DNA from: Phycisphaeraceae bacterium | GTDB lineage: Bacteria; Planctomycetota; Phycisphaerae; Phycisphaerales; UBA1924 | Direction: 5' to 3' | Assembly (NCBI GenBank): GCA_019636795.1 | Contig: JAHBWW010000003.1 | Span: 434,001 to 498,000 of the forward strand | DNA length: 64,000 nucleotides | Part shown: positions 54,827-63,926 of the stretch, piece after piece | Position numbering within the stretch: the first letter of the stretch is position 1 | How the letters are laid out: every line of letters begins with the position of its first letter | The notes under the pieces: generated by a model | The model's database searches: none | What the model saw: the letters and a program-made list of their open reading frames with translations, nothing else | Told to the model about the DNA's origin: nothing | Program-made: the position numbers and the translations under genes

Positions 54827-57235
54827 TCACGGACACCCCGCCGCATAGAGATTGAGAAACGCCTGAACATCAAAGAAGTCAAGCGTGCCATCGCCCGTGA
54901 AGTCGGCTGCAAGATTGCCCGCAGCGTACAGGCTCAGGAACAACTGCACGTCGAAGAAGTCGAGGATGCCGTCGCCATTGAGATCGGCGGGGCACAGCGC
55001 GGGCGGGGGCGGGAAGTTCTGATCGATCCACGTCCGGGCCGAATGGGTCAGCTCATCCGCCGGATACGAGACCGCCGGTGCTGCGGGCCCGCGCGCGGCC
55101 TTAGTTGCAAGCCTGATGTTCGCCCAATCGTTCCAGGCGTAAAGTGGTTGGCCCGGTGAGGGGGTCGTGGGAAGAGAAAAATCCGGCGGAGGGTTCGCGT
55201 GGTAGTTGAGGTCTTGCGCGACGGAGGTGCTGAAGATGCCGTCGAGCATTCCGCTCCCGCTGGTGTCGCCGTAGTCCACCAGCGAGCCATTCAGCCGGAC
55301 ATGGGACAGACCACGAACTATATCACCGTCACCAAGATCAACATTGAACCCGAACGGCATCCAGAAGTCACGGTAGATGCCCGCGGGCAAGCCGATTCCC
55401 ACCGTCTCATCGAGAGTGGACTCATGGAGGTCTCGAAGCGATTCGTTGCCGGCGCGCGAGTAATCGAGTGTCCAGAATGCCGAGTTCCACGCAAAACGAT
55501 AACTCATGACATAGTTCATGATGCTCGGGTAGTTGGGTTTTCCGTCGATTCCATCGTTGCCGCCGTGATCGAGTCCCAGGTTGTGTCCGAGTTCGTGCAT
55601 GAACACCGCGGCCTGCGTCTCGTCGTCGGTCACCCCGCCGAGAAAGATCACAAAGTTGTCGCCCCCGATTTCGCCGCAGCCGGCGATGTCATCAGGCCCG
55701 GCACCATCCGCGACGATGCAGTAGCGGTAGACCATTGCTTTGGCACCCAGCATGGCTGTCGCATTCGGGTCGCTCCGTTCGCTGTCCGTCCCGAATCCTT
55801 CGTTGCTGTTGCGGAATGCGAAGAAATCCACAGGCCAGCAGTGTTTAGGCGGAAGGGTCTGCCAGACGCTGACGCGAGGAAGGTTTGTTCCGTCGCGAAG
55901 GATGTGCAGCGTAATCCCGTCGGGGCCGACCGGGTTGGCCACCGGTGCGTTCGCGAAGGCATCAATGACCAGATTGGCCGCCGCCTGGGTGAATGACATT
56001 CCAGCCATCGCGTCAACTTCGACGAAGAGGTCCTTGCGCATCGGGTCGGCACCGGGCAGTGGATAGCGCTGGCAGTTGCCGTTCGCGTCCACATACGGCA
56101 CGCCGTTGCATTCCCAGTCATCGGGAATGCCGTCGCCGTCGGTATCTATTGGATTACTCCACCGAAACGCGCGGGTCTGTCCGGCCGCGTTTGTAGCGGA
56201 CCCTACGACCACCGATCCGTCCGCTGAAACACCATACGCTCGAGAGAAAGAGCCCCCCAAAGTGCCGAGGTTCTGCATTCCTCCGCCCTCAGTCCAGCGA
56301 AAGGCTCGTTGGCCGAAAGCGGAGTCAGAGTATCCAACCACCACAGATCCGTCCCCCGAGACACCATCTGCCCCTGAACCAAATCCCCCCTCTAACGTGC
56401 CGAGATCCTGCATTCCTCCGCCGGCTGTCCAGCGAAAGGCTCTATACGAGTACCCAACCACCACGGATCCGTCCGCCGACACGCCATATGCGCCCGAGAG
56501 CAAGCTTCCCAACGTGCCCAGGTCCTGCATGCCTCCGCCCACCGTCCAGCGGACGGGGCGGTAGTCGAGTACATGAATGTCCGCTGAGCCCCTCCACCAT
56601 TGCCCGACGACAATATATCCATCCGCTGAGACAGCGAACGCCTCCGTGCGTTCGCCTCCATTAATCTCAGGTGCGCCCAAGTTCTCCATTCCCCCGCCAG
56701 CTGTCCAGCGGAAGGCGCGGATCTGATTCCACACGGTCACGGAGCTTCCGACCACGACAGATCCGTCCGCCGACACGCCATATGCACGCGCCCATGAGCC
56801 CCCCAACGTGCCCAGGTCCTGCATGCCCCCGCCCGATGTCCATCGAAAGGCACGATGGCCCAACTCTGAGTCCGAGTACCCCACCACCACAGCTCCGTCC
56901 GCAGAGACACCAAAGGCGAATGAGTTGGAACCCCCCATTGTGCCGAGGTCCTGCATGCCTTCATCCGCCGTCCAGCGAAACGCGTGTTGGGTGCCAGACA
57001 CGGTAGCCGAATACCCAACCACCACGGAGCCGTCAGCCGAGATGCCGCGCGCGTTTGAGTTGGATCCGCCCAGTGTGCCGAGGTCCTGCAACTCGCTGCA
57101 TGGCTGAGCTGCTGCAGTGCCCGGCAGTCCACCAAGGACTATGAACGCGACGATCGCAGTACCGCGCCAGAGGCGATGGATCCATGCCACGCTGCCGCTC
57201 ACGTCTGACGTTGGTACCTGCTTCGTGCTTGTCAT
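54827..57235 (-). CDS. Secreted HAF-repeat protein with metzincin protease domain and Gly-Cys dockerin tail
   Basis: The 802-residue protein has a signal peptide (VAFIVLGGLPGTAAAQP), then seven HAF-type repeats ('QDLGTLGGSNSNARGISADG', 'SVVVGYS', 'HRAFRWT') covering about residues 50-370. A calcium-type linker ('DTDGDGIPDDWE') leads to a protease domain with zinc motif HELGHNLGLDH (547-557) and Met-turn 'SIMNYVMSYRF', a metzincin layout. The tail holds 'DLNGDGILDFFDVQLFLSLY', 'FTGDGTLDFFDVQAFLNLY' and AAGCP. The ATG is preceded by AGGA. Combining a propeller, a protease and the tail suggests a cell-bound extracellular protease with a targeting module. Confidence 0.88.
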   Translation of the reverse strand: MTSTKQVPTSDVSGSVAWIHRLWRGTAIVAFIVLGGLPGTAAAQPCSELQDLGTLGGSNSNARGISADGSVVVGYSATVSGTQHAFRWTADEGMQDLGTMGGSNSFAFGVSADGAVVVGYSDSELGHRAFRWTSGGGMQDLGTLGGSWARAYGVSADGSVVVGSSVTVWNQIRAFRWTAGGGMENLGAPEINGGERTEAFAVSADGYIVVGQWWRGSADIHVLDYRPVRWTVGGGMQDLGTLGSLLSGAYGVSADGSVVVGYSYRAFRWTAGGGMQDLGTLEGGFGSGADGVSGDGSVVVGYSDSAFGQRAFRWTEGGGMQNLGTLGGSFSRAYGVSADGSVVVGSATNAAGQTRAFRWSNPIDTDGDGIPDDWECNGVPYVDANGNCQRYPLPGADPMRKDLFVEVDAMAGMSFTQAAANLVIDAFANAPVANPVGPDGITLHILRDGTNLPRVSVWQTLPPKHCWPVDFFAFRNSNEGFGTDSERSDPNATAMLGAKAMVYRYCIVADGAGPDDIAGCGEIGGDNFVIFLGGVTDDETQAAVFMHELGHNLGLDHGGNDGIDGKPNYPSIMNYVMSYRFAWNSAFWTLDYSRAGNESLRDLHESTLDETVGIGLPAGIYRDFWMPFGFNVDLGDGDIVRGLSHVRLNGSLVDYGDTSGSGMLDGIFSTSVAQDLNYHANPPPDFSLPTTPSPGQPLYAWNDWANIRLATKAARGPAAPAVSYPADELTHSARTWIDQNFPPPPALCPADLNGDGILDFFDVQLFLSLYAAGNLAADFTGDGTLDFFDVQAFLNLYAAGCP

Positions 57236-57997
57236 GATTCCTGCTCCTGTTCGTCATACCCTCAGCGTGCTTGCCCGTCCTTGTTCAGCATCACCGGTGC
57301 CCCATGACGGGTTCTCTGCTCCCCTAATCTTACTAACGCCAAGCAGCAACGCCGCGAGCACCGCCCAGAACAACCCTGCCAGCCCGCAACCAGCCCTCAG
57401 CCGGTATACCGGAACACACCCGATGCCACGCCGCATAGTGAAGATTTCCTGGGGTGCGTTTGACCCGGGCCGGCAGCCGGACCGGTTTCGCGGAACCGGC
57501 TTCCAGCCGCTTGAAGTCCCACCGAGAACCCGCCCCCGCCGCCGGCGGGATGAGCATGGCTCAACCAGTCGCTTCGCAACGTCCATCGCGGTTCTCGGGG
57601 GCAAAAAGGCCCATTCGCGCGATTCCTGCGCGAGACTGGACGAGCCGAGCGCGACGTTTTGCTCGCCGAGCGCGACGTTTTGCTCTCCAACCGCGACGTT
57701 TTGCTCGCCGAGCGCGACGTTGCGCTCTCCGAGCGCGACGTTTTGCTCTCCGAGCGCGACGTTTTGTTCTCCGAGCGCGACGTTTTGCTCGCCGAGCGCG
57801 ACGTTGCGCTCTCCAGTCGCGCCATTGGAGAGCGCCGTCACGGCACTCGAGCCTTCCCGCACGCGGCCTGATGGTGCTGCCACCCCCCCTCCTGGAGCGG
57901 GCACGTCCGCATGCTCGACCCCGCCCCCAGCGCCGCCCCGACCCGTGCCTTCACCCCCGGCACCCCTGCCGCCCCGGGCCCCCGGACCGCCTCCGTC
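57236..57997. other. Gene-poor stretch with 21-bp repeats and a C-rich run
   Basis: No reliable gene is seen over these 762 bases. The stretch contains a CCGGTT-TCGCGG-AACCGG hairpin near 57480, the 21-bp tandem repeat (57644-57811) and a C-rich run (57880-57990) just before the xylA stop. Long open frames on both strands exist because the repeat length is a multiple of three. Confidence 0.5.
57644..57811. repeat. Eight-copy 21-bp tandem repeat
   Basis: The unit (G/T)CCGAGCGCGACGTT(TT/GC)GCTC is repeated eight times with few changes, followed by a degenerate ninth unit. Because 21 is a multiple of 3, all frames stay open. One plus frame reads a heptad LLSERDV and a minus frame reads NVALGEQ. 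No start, ribosome site or codon bias makes either frame convincing. Confidence 0.9.
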
Positions 57998-59170
57998 TCA
58001 CACCCCCAGCAGGATCTCCATCGTCCGCTGGTCGAGCCGCTCATACGGCAGCGGCCGCGCCGCGAGTCTGGCCCGATCGAACGTCATGGCCGCCAGCGTC
58101 GCCGCGTGGCTCGGAGAAAAGTCGCACAGCGCATCGAGATCGGCGCTGCGCCGGTTGATCTGCCGCAGCAGCGACTTGATCTGGCTGTCAGCGTTCCACT
58201 GCCTGGCCTTCTCGCGCAGGATCAGGTACGTCCGCATCGAGCCGCGGGCAAACTCGATCACGTCGGCCCGATCGCTGGTGCGATACGCGTGGCTGTCGAA
58301 GTGGCGAAAGCCGTCCCACTTGCAATCTTCGAGCAGCTTGACCAGAAAGAACGCGCTCTTGATGTCGGCCGAGCCGAAACGGAAGTCCTGGTCGTAGCGC
58401 CCGAACTGTTGATCATTGAGATCGATGTGAAAGAGTTTGCCCGCCGCCAGCGCGGCCGCGACCGCGTGCGTGAAGTTCAGCCCCGCCATGTGCTCGTGCG
58501 CCACCTCGGGGTTCACGCCGACCATCTCCGCATGCCTGAGCGTCGGGATCAGCGCCAGGTACGCGTGCGTCGTCGGGAAATACATGTGCCCGCGCGGCTC
58601 GTTGGGCTTGGCCTCGAGCGCGAAGCGATAGTCGTAGCCCTTGTCGATCGAGTACGCGCACAGAAAGTCGAGCGCGGAGCGAAAACGCCCCTCGGCCTCG
58701 ATCGGGTCCTTGGCTGCGTCCGTCTCGACGCCCTCGCGCCCGCCCCAGAAGACATAGATCTTCGCGCCAAACTCGGCCCCCAGATCCATCGCCGCCATCG
58801 TCTTGGCCAGCGCATAGGCCCGCACCTCGGCGTCGTTGCTCGTGAACGCGCCATCCTTGAAGACCGGATCGGAAAACAGGTTCGTCGTCGCCATGCAGAC
58901 GCGCAGTTTCGTGCGCTTGAGCGCAGCGGCGAAGTCGGCCTTGATCGTGGCCGCCTCGTCGGGGCCCGCGTCGATCGGCACCAGGTCATTGTCGTGAAAG
59001 TTCACGCCGCACACGCCGCCGACCTCGCCGAGCAGATCGACAATCTCGGCCGGCGCGAGCGCAGGCCGCGTCGCCTCGCCGAATGGATCGCGCCCCGCGT
59101 GGCCGACGGTCCAGAGGCCGAACGTGAACTTGTCTTTGGGTTTCGGATCGTCAATCGTGGTGGTGGGCAT
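57998..59170 (-). CDS. xylA: Xylose isomerase (class I, actinobacterial type)
   Basis: The 390-residue enzyme interconverts xylose and xylulose (and glucose and fructose). '[20 protein letters not shown]' opens the domain. Metal and catalytic residues lie in 'VNFHDNDL' (His59, Asp62), '[19 protein letters not shown]', '[17 protein letters not shown]' and '[21 protein letters not shown]'. 'YVFWGGREG' and the final '[12 protein letters not shown]' are also standard. The pattern matches the shorter class I form of Streptomyces, not the longer class II form. No xylulokinase or sugar transporter is adjacent. The ATG at 59170 follows 30 bases after the DUF481 gene stop region. Confidence 0.97.
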   Translation of the reverse strand: MPTTTIDDPKPKDKFTFGLWTVGHAGRDPFGEATRPALAPAEIVDLLGEVGGVCGVNFHDNDLVPIDAGPDEAATIKADFAAALKRTKLRVCMATTNLFSDPVFKDGAFTSNDAEVRAYALAKTMAAMDLGAEFGAKIYVFWGGREGVETDAAKDPIEAEGRFRSALDFLCAYSIDKGYDYRFALEAKPNEPRGHMYFPTTHAYLALIPTLRHAEMVGVNPEVAHEHMAGLNFTHAVAAALAAGKLFHIDLNDQQFGRYDQDFRFGSADIKSAFFLVKLLEDCKWDGFRHFDSHAYRTSDRADVIEFARGSMRTYLILREKARQWNADSQIKSLLRQINRRSADLDALCDFSPSHAATLAAMTFDRARLAARPLPYERLDQRTMEILLGV

Positions 59171-59200
59171 CGGTGCGGGCCTCCAGTGCGGCCCGAAACC

Positions 59201-60145
59201 TTAGAACGACCAGCCGAGATTGACAAAGTAATCGACATCGCTCTCGTGGGCATTGCCCCCGGGCTTCGAGTCGTACCGGTTGGCCACGCCCACCCGCAGG
59301 TACAACTCGGCCGCCGGGTCGATGCGCACTTCCCACGACGCATCGCTGTTGAGGCGGAACGTCCCCGGCTCCGCCGTATCGGGCAGATACTCGACCCCCG
59401 CCCGCAGCGTCTGGCGAGGCGAAAGCGTGTGCGACAGATCCGCCGCAAGAAACCCCTCGCTGCGCACCTCGTCATCGGCAACCCCGATCCGCCGCGACGC
59501 GCCAAACCCTCCGCGTCCGAGCAGCGACGTCTTCTCCGTGCCGATCAGTTCGAACCCCACGCCGCCAAACCCCGAAACCCGCGCGTCCCAGTCCTGGAAC
59601 TCGTCGAGCTCGTAGCGCGCGGTGACGAAGTACCGCCACTTGTCGTGCTTGAGCGTCAGCCAGTCCTGCCGGGCATCGAGCACCAACTGGTTCTGCCGCG
59701 TCTGCCCGTTCTCGCTCGTCAGGCGATAGGCTCCCTTGAGAACTGTTTCGTGGGCAGACGTCCGGCGGACCGTATTGAATGAAAGCCGAAGCGACTGGCG
59801 ACTCGAGTTGCCCTCGGTCCCATTGAGCCCGAACTCGACCGAACTCTTCCACTCCTTGAGAAACCGTGGCAATCGCTGCCCATCCGCGAGCGGGGCATCG
59901 GCCGCCGGTGCTTCACCACGGGCGTCCTGCCGGGGTGCCTCGAGCGCAGGCTCGGAGACTGCTTCAGCGGCAGCCCCGAGCGAGGACTCGAGCGAAGCCT
60001 CGAGCGAAGCCCTGGCCTCGGCCAGCTCACGCTCGAGCGCTTCGATCCGCGCCTTGAGTTCTTCGACCGTGTCGGTCGCTTCAGCCGCGGCGCACGTCGC
60101 GAAGATGGCAAGGGCGGTCATCCACGCCGCCCGAAACTTGACCAT
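59201..60145 (-). CDS. DUF481-family outer-membrane protein with coiled coil
   Basis: The 314-residue protein has a signal peptide (MVKFRAAWMTALAIFATCAAAEA), a coiled coil ('VEELKARIEALERELAEARA', residues about 28-55), an Ala/Glu-rich linker and a beta-barrel-like DUF481 domain. The domain is marked by 'KSSVEFGLNGTEGNSSRQSL', 'WRYFVTARYELDEFQDWDAR' and 'LRAGVEYLPDTAEPGTF', ending in aromatic 'DYFVNLGWSF', a typical barrel C-terminus. GGAGG lies 5 bases before the ATG. Its role is unknown; DUF481 proteins are outer-membrane proteins, often induced by salt or envelope stress. It is upstream of xylA on the same strand. Confidence 0.85.
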   Translation of the reverse strand: MVKFRAAWMTALAIFATCAAAEATDTVEELKARIEALERELAEARASLEASLESSLGAAAEAVSEPALEAPRQDARGEAPAADAPLADGQRLPRFLKEWKSSVEFGLNGTEGNSSRQSLRLSFNTVRRTSAHETVLKGAYRLTSENGQTRQNQLVLDARQDWLTLKHDKWRYFVTARYELDEFQDWDARVSGFGGVGFELIGTEKTSLLGRGGFGASRRIGVADDEVRSEGFLAADLSHTLSPRQTLRAGVEYLPDTAEPGTFRLNSDASWEVRIDPAAELYLRVGVANRYDSKPGGNAHESDVDYFVNLGWSF

Positions 60146-60217
60146 GCAGCCTCCAAATCACTCGACCGGGTTCGACCAGGCGTGTGGCACGCACAGGATC
60201 TCGCTACGCTGCACTCC

Positions 60218-62251
60218 ATGTGCGGCCTTGCCGGCATCATCCGTCTCCATCCTCCGGGGAACTCCCCCCCCGCTTGGATCTCCATTCCCGAGCCGTGGCT
60301 CGATGTCCTTGATGCGTCGAACGTCCATCGCGGGCCCGACGGGGCCGGGCGCTTTCGAGACCGGATGGTGCTCGACAACGGCTCGACCCTCGACGCCGCA
60401 CTGGTGCATCGACGCTTGAGCATCATCGACCATTCCGGCGGTCGCCAGCCAATGGTTCTGGCACGAAACCAAACTTCGGATCTGGCGCTGACAACGCACC
60501 CCGATCGAGTCCTCGCCGACCCGATCGGCAACCGTCCCGAAGGCATCGCTTCCTTTGATGCCGGAGACCACGAGGGGATCGACCGGGCGGACCTGACCGC
60601 CGTCGTCTTCAACGGCTGCATCTACAACCACCGAACACTGCGGGCCCAACTCGAAGCGCTCGGCTGCCGCTTCCAGACCGACCACTCCGACACGGAAGTT
60701 CTTGTCCACGGCCTTCGACAATGGGGGCCACAGTGCTTCGAGCGGTGCGAAGGCATGTACGCCGTCGCCGCCTGGAGGCACGGGCAACTGATCCTGGCAC
60801 GCGATGCGTTCGGGGAAAAGCCGCTCTACTGGTGCTGCCAGAGTGGAGTGCTTGCGTTTGCGAGCACAGCAACGGCACTCGCCCGGCTGATGTGCCTCCA
60901 CCCCGGCGGGCTGAATATCCGCGAAGAAGGCATGGTCGGATGGCTCGCCGATGGATACCGGCTCGGGCACATGGGGCTGATGGATATTCAGGAGGTCATG
61001 CCGGGACAGGTGCTCGTCTTTGACAGCCCGCGAGCAGATCCGACACGCCACCGATCGCAGCAACTGAACGCCACACCCCGCCCGGACACTCTGCCCCGGA
61101 CTGGATCGGCCCTGCTCGACCATATCGAAACCGAGATCGAGCGGGCGGTGGCGATGCGACTCGAAGCCGATGTGCCACTGGCATGCTTCCTGTCGGGCGG
61201 GGTCGATTCATCGATCATCGCGATGATGGCCCGGCGACATGTCGATCGGCTCGAAACCGTGTGCGTGCGCATGCCCGCTGCAGAGTTCGACGAGTCGGCC
61301 CACGCCCGGCTTGTAGCGCAGACGATTGGCTCAGCACACATCGAGGTCGAAGTCTGCCCGTCACCAGCGCACGATCTCGTGAACCTCATCGGGCAACTCG
61401 GGCTTCCGTTTGCCGATTCCTCGCTTTTGCCCGCGCACTGGGCCAGCAGTGCCATCGCGGGCGGCGTCGCGCTGGGCGGCGATGGCGGCGACGAAATGTT
61501 TCTCGGGTACGAGAGGCAGTGGGCTTCACGCTATCTCGGCAAGCCGTGGTCGCTGATGAGTCGCATCCTCAGCCCCGCAGCCCTCGCAGTGCTCGATCGC
61601 TCGAATCCGCGGTCGCGCGCCGACAAGGCAGCACGACTTCTCGCCGCTTCACGCTGCGGCTCATACCGCGAACTTGTCGCAATCATGCAGAGAGCGGACG
61701 TGAACGCGCTCCTGCGCCGCAGCGTAACAATGGATTCGGTTGATGAGCCATGCACAGAGCCCAAGGGCGCCCAGCATTTTGACCTGAATGTGTACTTGCC
61801 CGGCGACCTCATGCGCAAGACCGATACTGCCAGCATGGCGTGCCCGATCGAGGTGCGCAGCCCGTATCTCGATCGAACCCTCGCTGCAAGCGTGCTGCCT
61901 CTGTCCGCCGGCGTGCTGGGCGGACCATCGGGCCGCGAACGCAAGGGATTGCTGCGGGCCATTGCACGACGACACCTGCCTGCTGAGGTCATCGATCGCC
62001 CGAAGCAAGGGTTCGCCATCCCGATCGGCGCGTGGTTCAGGTCCGACTTCGGCTCCATGCGTCAGTGCCTGTACGACCACTTGGACAGGCCCGAACCCTT
62101 TGGCGGGCTCGACTCAGGACTGATCGATCGCGGATGTGTGCAGCGATGGCTGCGCGAGCACGATCATCGCCGCCGCGACCACAGCCAGAGACTCTTTGCC
62201 CTCCTGTCGCTGAGCGTGTGGTGCAAACAGGTGACACACTGGCGGACGTGA
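60218..62251 (+). CDS. asnB: Glutamine-hydrolysing asparagine synthetase
   Basis: The 677-residue protein begins 'MCGLAGII', with the Cys nucleophile of the glutaminase domain at position 2 after Met removal. 'NVHRGPDGAG', 'LVHRRLSIID' and 'VVFNGCIYNHRTLRAQLEAL' belong to this domain. The synthetase domain has the PPi loop 'CFLSGGVDSSIIAMM', 'LGGDGGDEMFLGYERQW' and 'DLMRKTDTASMACPIEVRSP'. An insertion of about 40 residues around 'NQTSDLALTTHPDRVLADPI' lengthens the glutaminase half. Such enzymes make Asn from Asp, or act in polysaccharide gene sets. It is divergent from the DUF481 gene and convergent with rpsP. Confidence 0.93.
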   Translation: MCGLAGIIRLHPPGNSPPAWISIPEPWLDVLDASNVHRGPDGAGRFRDRMVLDNGSTLDAALVHRRLSIIDHSGGRQPMVLARNQTSDLALTTHPDRVLADPIGNRPEGIASFDAGDHEGIDRADLTAVVFNGCIYNHRTLRAQLEALGCRFQTDHSDTEVLVHGLRQWGPQCFERCEGMYAVAAWRHGQLILARDAFGEKPLYWCCQSGVLAFASTATALARLMCLHPGGLNIREEGMVGWLADGYRLGHMGLMDIQEVMPGQVLVFDSPRADPTRHRSQQLNATPRPDTLPRTGSALLDHIETEIERAVAMRLEADVPLACFLSGGVDSSIIAMMARRHVDRLETVCVRMPAAEFDESAHARLVAQTIGSAHIEVEVCPSPAHDLVNLIGQLGLPFADSSLLPAHWASSAIAGGVALGGDGGDEMFLGYERQWASRYLGKPWSLMSRILSPAALAVLDRSNPRSRADKAARLLAASRCGSYRELVAIMQRADVNALLRRSVTMDSVDEPCTEPKGAQHFDLNVYLPGDLMRKTDTASMACPIEVRSPYLDRTLAASVLPLSAGVLGGPSGRERKGLLRAIARRHLPAEVIDRPKQGFAIPIGAWFRSDFGSMRQCLYDHLDRPEPFGGLDSGLIDRGCVQRWLREHDHRRRDHSQRLFALLSLSVWCKQVTHWRT

Positions 62252-62260
62252 TCGCTCCGT

Positions 62261-62287
62261 AAAAAAACCAACCCCCGGAGAGGTTGG
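62261..62287 (-). terminator. Intrinsic terminator after rpsP
   Basis: On the minus strand CCAACC pairs with GGTTGG around an 8-base loop and is followed by seven T residues. It ends the rpsP transcript 57 bases after its stop and also lies just past the asnB stop on the other strand. Confidence 0.85.
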
Positions 62288-62343
62288 TGTGAACAATCTT
62301 CAAGTATGTCGAGGACTCGGTCTGAGTGAGCCTTAGATCGCGA

Positions 62344-62949
62344 TCAGCCTTCGCTGGGCTCGCTCGCTGGAGCAGCAGCGGCGGCAGCAGCGGCAGCGGC
62401 TGCTTCCTCGGCCTTCTTCCTGGTCTGGAAGTCCTCTTCCATGCTGCGGGCCGAAGCCAGAGCACTTTCAGCATCGTTGGCAGCAGCGTCGGCAGCTTCG
62501 ACCTTTGCAGCAGCCACGGCTGCCTGAACAGCCTTGAACGCGTCGGCGACCTTCTTCTTCGGACCCGAAAGATCCGCGCCGGCCGTACCGGCAAGTTTGC
62601 CCATTTCCGCCACGGCTGCCTCAGCTCGCTTGAGCGAGCTCTTGGCCACCACACGCGACTTGGCAGCCGCACGACGCTTCTCCCAGTCCGCACGGCGCTT
62701 GGCGGGCAGAAGGTCGAGGCGACCGAGCATGTCTTCGACCGTCTCGCTGGGCTGGGCGCCCATGGCGAGCCAGTGCTGAACACGCTCGGCATTGAGTTCG
62801 ACCTGCTTTGACGGATCGGGTTCGATCGGGTTGTACCACCCGAGACTCTCGATGACCACGCCGTTGCGGCGGGTACGCTGATCGATGGCACAAATACGGA
62901 AGAAGGGGCGATGTGTACGCCCGAAACGCTGCATGCGAATCCGGACCAT
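62344..62949 (-). CDS. rpsP: 30S ribosomal protein S16 with long C-terminal extension
   Basis: S16 residues 1-85 are standard ('MVRIRMQRFGRTHRPFFRIC', 'IESLGWYNPIEPDP', 'ERVQHWLAMGAQPSETVEDM'). The protein is 201 residues, against the usual 80-100. The extra 115 residues are helical and charged ('ADWEKRRAAAKSRVVAKSSL', 'KKKVADAFKAVQAAVAAAKV') and end in an Ala-rich acidic segment (EEAAAAAAAAAAAPASEPSEG). AGGAGG lies just before the ATG at 62949. rimM and trmD, its usual partners, are not adjacent. The extension should project from the small subunit; its role is unknown. Confidence 0.95.
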   Translation of the reverse strand: MVRIRMQRFGRTHRPFFRICAIDQRTRRNGVVIESLGWYNPIEPDPSKQVELNAERVQHWLAMGAQPSETVEDMLGRLDLLPAKRRADWEKRRAAAKSRVVAKSSLKRAEAAVAEMGKLAGTAGADLSGPKKKVADAFKAVQAAVAAAKVEAADAAANDAESALASARSMEEDFQTRKKAEEAAAAAAAAAAAPASEPSEG

Positions 62950-63216
62950 GTGGTCCTCCTGAGTTGTGCGCCATGACCCGCGGGCAGACATGACGCCGGC
63001 CACGCTTCCGCTTCTGCGGAGAGCCGATCGGACCAGCGTGACCATCACGCCGGACCCAGATCACCGGGATGGGATTGTTGACCTGATCCGTCCACCAATC
63101 CACCGGCCTCGAACGAAAGGTCCATTTCTTTCTGGTTCGGGCACCCGCCGGGGTAACTCACAACCCGTCCGGGACGCTTCCTATGATGCCCAGCCCGAAA
63201 GGACCGGCCGATCCTG

Positions 63217-63894
63217 ATGAGTTCAACCCGCGCCACAGATCCGAGTCTTGTCAGTTCCATCCCGCCACCCGGCGAGGAATCCGGCGAGGCTGGGCTTGCC
63301 AGGAACCCCTCGCGTCGCCGTGAAGAAAAGCCAAGGAAGCGACGCACACTCTTTGAGCGCATCGAAGCGTTCGTGAGCCGGCTGTCGTCTCGCAACAACT
63401 TCTGGCACCGCGTCTGCTCGATGATCTGGCTGCCGTATGCCTTTCGCAGCGGTATTCGGATGCGACGGCTCGACGACAAGACGTTTTCCGCAACCCTGCC
63501 GTTCACGAGGTTCAACAAGAACTGGTACAACGCCATGGCCGGAGCGGCGCTGCTTGGCAACTCCGAGATCGCAGGGGGCATGTACGTCTTTGGAGTCTGC
63601 GGCGGAGACTACACCGTTGTCTGCAAGCACCTCGAGTATCGGTTTCTTCGCCCGTGCTTCGGACCGGCGGAATATCGCATTACACCGCGCGAGGACATCC
63701 AGTCTCTTCTCGACGCGGGTGGAGAGTTCAACATCACTATCGACCTGGATGTGGTACAGACACTTCCGGTCTTGCGCAAACGCGAGAAGCGCAAAGGCAA
63801 GACTCTGCCGAAGTTCGGCGAGAAGCGCGTCGGGCGAAGCTCGGCCACCTTTCACGTCACGCCCAAGTCGCACCAGAAATCCAAAGGACGTTGA
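63217..63894 (+). CDS. DUF4442-like hotdog-fold protein
   Basis: The 225-residue protein has about 50 disordered, basic residues ('SRRREEKPRKRRTLFERIEA') followed by a hotdog-like domain. The segment 'FSATLPFTRFNKNWYNAMAG', then 'AALLGNSEIAGGMY', and 'VVCKHLEYRFLRPCFGPAEY' resembles the DUF4442/thioesterase-like pattern (N-x-h-x-a-m-x-a-a-a-l). The C-terminus is rich in Lys and Arg. An acyl-CoA thioesterase-like function is possible but uncertain. It is divergent from rpsP with 267 bases between. Confidence 0.65.
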   Translation: MSSTRATDPSLVSSIPPPGEESGEAGLARNPSRRREEKPRKRRTLFERIEAFVSRLSSRNNFWHRVCSMIWLPYAFRSGIRMRRLDDKTFSATLPFTRFNKNWYNAMAGAALLGNSEIAGGMYVFGVCGGDYTVVCKHLEYRFLRPCFGPAEYRITPREDIQSLLDAGGEFNITIDLDVVQTLPVLRKREKRKGKTLPKFGEKRVGRSSATFHVTPKSHQKSKGR

Positions 63895-63926
63895 GCGTTT
63901 CGGACTCGACTCGCGATCTGAGCGCG

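Noticed and set aside
57644..57811. CRISPR array
   Set aside because: The repeats are directly adjacent 21-bp units without spacers, and no cas genes are near.
57254..57904. 216-codon minus-strand frame containing NVALGEQ repeats
   Set aside because: Kept open by the 21-bp repeat; flanking codons look random and no ribosome site is seen.
57911..59782. 623-codon plus-strand frame opposite xylA and the DUF481 gene
   Set aside because: Both minus-strand genes are well supported; the plus product is Arg-rich without motifs.
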